Shown here in pieces: positions 62,301 through 64,000 of a stretch of 64,000 nt of DNA. A program made the translations under genes and the position numbers. Source of the stretch: Thermanaerothrix solaris (GTDB lineage: Bacteria; Chloroflexota; Anaerolineae; Anaerolineales; Anaerolineaceae); the NCBI RefSeq assembly GCF_032334255.1, contig NZ_JAUHMF010000002.1, positions 372,001 to 436,000 on the forward strand, read 5' to 3'. Numbering within the stretch: the first letter of the stretch is position 1; every line of letters starts with the position of its first letter. The notes below the pieces were generated by a model. The model saw nothing but the letters and a program-made list of their open reading frames with translations. It did not search any database and had not been told where the DNA came from.

Positions 62301-62866
62301 TCACCGCTCAGGGCCGCGTGCTCGGCTAATACTTCCAGGCTGGTCAGGAGGCCGTTTTCCAGGGTGGCCGAGGTGTAGGTGAGCCAATCATCGAAGGCTT
62401 CGGTCGAAGGTAACTCCACACCGGCCAAGAAACGCTGCCCGCGCCACAATCCCACCGCCTTGCATAGTTTTTGATACGCGGCCTCGGGTAATGGCGCGGT
62501 GAGGGGTAATTTGAGATAAATGCGCACCTGGTGCAACAGGGTCTGGAATTCGCGCGCATCTACATAAACCTGGTTTTGATCCAGGGCGACCAGGTCTTGG
62601 GCGGTATGGAGCAATGTAGGTAGGGGTAACGCCGTGCGTAGTTTGCTCAAAGTCTCACGTAGGTGACGGCGCGCGCTCTCTTCATCTTCATCCGGCCAGA
62701 AGAGGTCTAAGAGCGTTTGGCGACCTACCGGCTCTGATTGCGCGGCGAGGTAGTAGAGCAACGTACGCAATAGGCGGCGCTGAATCCTCAGCGGCCGCCC
62801 GCCATATTCAATTTGAGGGGGGCCAAGGAGCAAAATACGGAGTGGAGGAACACGCTCAGAATCCAT
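59354..62866 (-). CDS. BTAD-AAA-TPR transcriptional regulator (LuxR/SARP-type large ATPase)
   Basis: The 1170-residue regulator contains an N-terminal SARP-like winged helix (~10-85) and BTAD (~90-260). An AAA_16 ATPase (~280-520) has Walker A GEAGSGKS (306-313) and LLLFLDDAQWCDEATL as Walker B. A long TPR region (~600-1110) follows. No LuxR HTH is found at the C terminus; DNA binding would be through the N-terminal winged helix. It presumably senses a ligand through AAA and TPR parts and activates target genes. Targets are unknown; the adjacent genes mutS2 and recN are not obviously linked. Confidence 0.87.
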   Translation of the reverse strand: MDSERVPPLRILLLGPPQIEYGGRPLRIQRRLLRTLLYYLAAQSEPVGRQTLLDLFWPDEDEESARRHLRETLSKLRTALPLPTLLHTAQDLVALDQNQVYVDAREFQTLLHQVRIYLKLPLTAPLPEAAYQKLCKAVGLWRGQRFLAGVELPSTEAFDDWLTYTSATLENGLLTSLEVLAEHAALSGDLDEAIHWARQALQIDESHWRLRAHLIGWLCDLGQYQAAQEECERVQRDLAAEGITEVPEEYRALCQRLHQALLQPRPPEPAPWFSLRTLHVPFVGRDEALETLRTMASQGGIAIVWGEAGSGKSRLMFELYQSLQPAPRLVLANGLAHERDTPYHPLVQALREAVLTEEWQTLPPHWVQILLPLLPELAVYIPAGAPAPIENREIHLSAAIEHVLRRLSQHGRLLLFLDDAQWCDEATLHTLTHLVTQRFFTRGNLLVIAARPEEPNPALQAFLTTSPVSWLLKIIPLNPLTASAVAQIVRYALGQSAPSTWVEALARATGGNPLFVLETLRALLEANPDLSPEHLPTTFPVAQSVRALANERLHLLRPQTRQILLAAAVLGETFRLDILEAMLQEPAEAVVEAVEEMERAYLVRPCDQVRGGYTFQHPLIREVLLLESSEARLQFLHLRAARALEAGGEAQSAAAQIATHFEAGGEESLAAHYWVEAAYQAALDAQPQAAESAFQRAEELLLRLERPLSIELIHRLYTGWAELAFNRYDLETSERCYTALLRHGEQRYNALMIGSGLSGLGRVATARMQARQALNFLEQALPYLEKSGHLEEQMEALNRKAASLLLLQRFYDAVLLYQRVLEMGQAAETLNGQRALGNARYQLAKTYYILGWPERTRLFAEQALAQSRALYALGYRGRALLALALAQQEMGDFTAALETCHQGLQEAARWDNAALAARLWLCRAQVCLKLGLIQTAWEALELARTQVAALNKRNPVLSEVYVTQGDLWLALGDYAAALAEFRAGLEVAQDLHSSTEALYRLGWALVLSGQSQGGLNFLRRAIELTRTAEVTHVALAAEMALAEAHYTLGNLEEAQRIAHQAADEAAQRKMGYLLLRYHALQAYIAHRQQARDLLFRHARLLIEQAQAYQSLLFEALGLGLALQAIEESEIKNTFQQRLTTLRHQLLHNLAADHLRERFEQRLQQWLNPAL

Positions 62867-62886
62867 CTGGCCCTGCTTTCACCATG

Positions 62887-64000
62887 TTAACCATCCCTTA
62901 CTTGCACCCGAGTCGTCAATAATACCTGCCTTCGTTGTTGGGCCTGTTCTAGGGTCTCCTGCGCCGCGCTCAGATGCGCTGCGCTTTGCCCCCCCAGCAT
63001 TTGCGCCAATTCGGTGACTCGCGCTTTGCCTTCCAATGCCTGCACCTGGGTGGTGGTGCGTCCACCCTGCACCTGCTTGCGCACGCCGTAATGATGATCT
63101 CCGTAGGCGGCCAGCTGGGGCAGGTGGGTCACGCATAAGACCTGATGATGGCGCGCCAGCAACCAGAGTTTTTCGCCTACCACGCTACCCACCCGTCCTC
63201 CAATGCCCTGATCAATCTCATCGAAGATCAGGGTGGGGATAGCATCTGCCTGAGTCAGAACGCGTTTCAGTGCCAACATCAGCCGCGAGGTCTCGCCACC
63301 CGAAGCAATCTTGACCAGGGGCTTCAGTCCTTCGCCGGGGTTAGGGGCGATCAGAAACTCCACCTGGTCGAACCCACGCTCATCAATGTGCACGTTGCGG
63401 CCATCGTCGAGCGGCAGGCCATTGGGATCTTCCAAGAAGGTGATGGCGACTTCAAACCGTGCCCCGCTCATGCTCAGGTCAGCCAGTTCGGCCTCAACCG
63501 CCCGCGCCAGACCGGTAGCGGCTTCGCGCCGGCGCGCCGAAAGCGCCAGGCCGCGCTCACGCAGTTGTTGTAAGAGCACCTCGCGCTGAGCCTCTAATTC
63601 GGCAATTCGTTCGGTTGCGTGGGTAATGGTATCCAGATCCTGGCGGGCCTTTTCGGCATAGGCGAGGATGGCCTCAATGCTGCCACCGTATTTGCGCTTG
63701 AGGCGCTGGATAAGATCCAAACGTTCTTCGATTTTTTCCAAACGGCGTGGGTTATATTCGATTTGTTCCTGATAGCGGCGCAACTCACGCGCCAGGTCTT
63801 CGGCCATGGCGAGCAGGGTCTCGGCCTGCTCGCTCAGTCCGTGTTGGCTGGGGTCAAGGCGCGCGATGGTATGCAATACCTGAGCCACCTGCCCCAATAC
63901 ATCGGTTAACGGCGGAGTCTCGCCTTCCCCCTCATCCAGCAACAGCAAGGCTTGCCGTATCTGGGTGGCTAAGTGCTCGGCATTCGCCAGGCGATTGCGC
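62887..64000 (-). CDS. recN: DNA repair protein RecN (partial, C-terminal part)
   Basis: The reading frame continues past the right window edge, so about 370 C-terminal residues are visible. The coiled-coil region contains YNPRRLEKIEERLDLIQRLKRKYG, a hallmark of RecN. The C-terminal ATPase half has VKIASGGETSRLMLALK (ABC signature), PTLIFDEIDQGIGG (Walker B) and VLCVTHLPQLAAY. RecN is an SMC-like ATPase in double-strand break repair. It is 20 bp upstream of the BTAD regulator gene on the same strand. Confidence 0.95.
   Translation of the reverse strand, partial: RNRLANAEHLATQIRQALLLLDEGEGETPPLTDVLGQVAQVLHTIARLDPSQHGLSEQAETLLAMAEDLARELRRYQEQIEYNPRRLEKIEERLDLIQRLKRKYGGSIEAILAYAEKARQDLDTITHATERIAELEAQREVLLQQLRERGLALSARRREAATGLARAVEAELADLSMSGARFEVAITFLEDPNGLPLDDGRNVHIDERGFDQVEFLIAPNPGEGLKPLVKIASGGETSRLMLALKRVLTQADAIPTLIFDEIDQGIGGRVGSVVGEKLWLLARHHQVLCVTHLPQLAAYGDHHYGVRKQVQGGRTTTQVQALEGKARVTELAQMLGGQSAAHLSAAQETLEQAQQRRQVLLTTRVQVRDG

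Overview
The window looks like a chromosome segment of a GC-rich bacterium of the Chloroflexota, most likely Anaerolineae. This is an inference from gene types: Pro/Thr-rich secreted proteins, an IPVTG-type anchored surface protein, a BTAD-AAA-TPR regulator, MutS2, many-domain GGDEF sensors and a type III-A CRISPR locus. No rRNA, tRNA or CRISPR repeat array was found.

Layout. 1-700: start of a Cys/Met trans-sulfuration enzyme behind a Met-rich leader peptide and an attenuator-like hairpin. 0.7-4.5 kb: a GntR-controlled ascorbate-type PTS operon (GntR, IIB, IIC, SIS-domain protein, IIA) with a promoter and a DasR/HutC-like operator. 4.7-11.5 kb: metal-dependent hydrolase, beta-lactamase-like serine hydrolase, cation antiporter with a PII-like protein, ChrB-like protein with an MFS transporter, TauE/SafE exporter with a CBS protein. 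11.9-13.6 kb: a surface-anchored protein next to two tandem covarying structured elements. 13.8-21.9 kb: an AT-richer polysaccharide cluster (three glycosyltransferases, flippase, pyruvyltransferase-like protein) plus two exported proteins. 22-33.3 kb: methyltransferases, LLM oxidoreductase, PAS-GAF-GGDEF sensor, HAD phosphatase, CapA-like lipoprotein and a polysialyltransferase-like protein.

33.4-38.5 kb: a two-gene STAND NTPase module whose large protein ends in 17 near-identical ~32-residue repeats. It is flanked by relics of the same insertion sequence. 38.6-41.6 kb: a histidine kinase/response regulator pair. 41.9-43.8 kb: three unknown genes behind a structured leader with a terminator. 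43.9-44.2 kb: a collapsed NERD-nuclease gene.

44.2-56.7 kb: a minus-strand type III-A CRISPR effector locus: CARF-LuxR regulator, cas10, an AlbA_2/Schlafen-like NACHT NTPase, csm2, csm3, csm4, csm5, a CARF-HEPN protein, a Can2/Card1-like CARF nuclease and csx15. It has no cas6, cas1, cas2 or array here. The NACHT gene inside the cas10-csm2 interval is the best candidate for an undescribed system: nucleotide signalling by Cas10 combined with an NLR-like ATPase in one operon. 56.8-64 kb: mutS2, the BTAD-AAA-TPR regulator and recN (partial).
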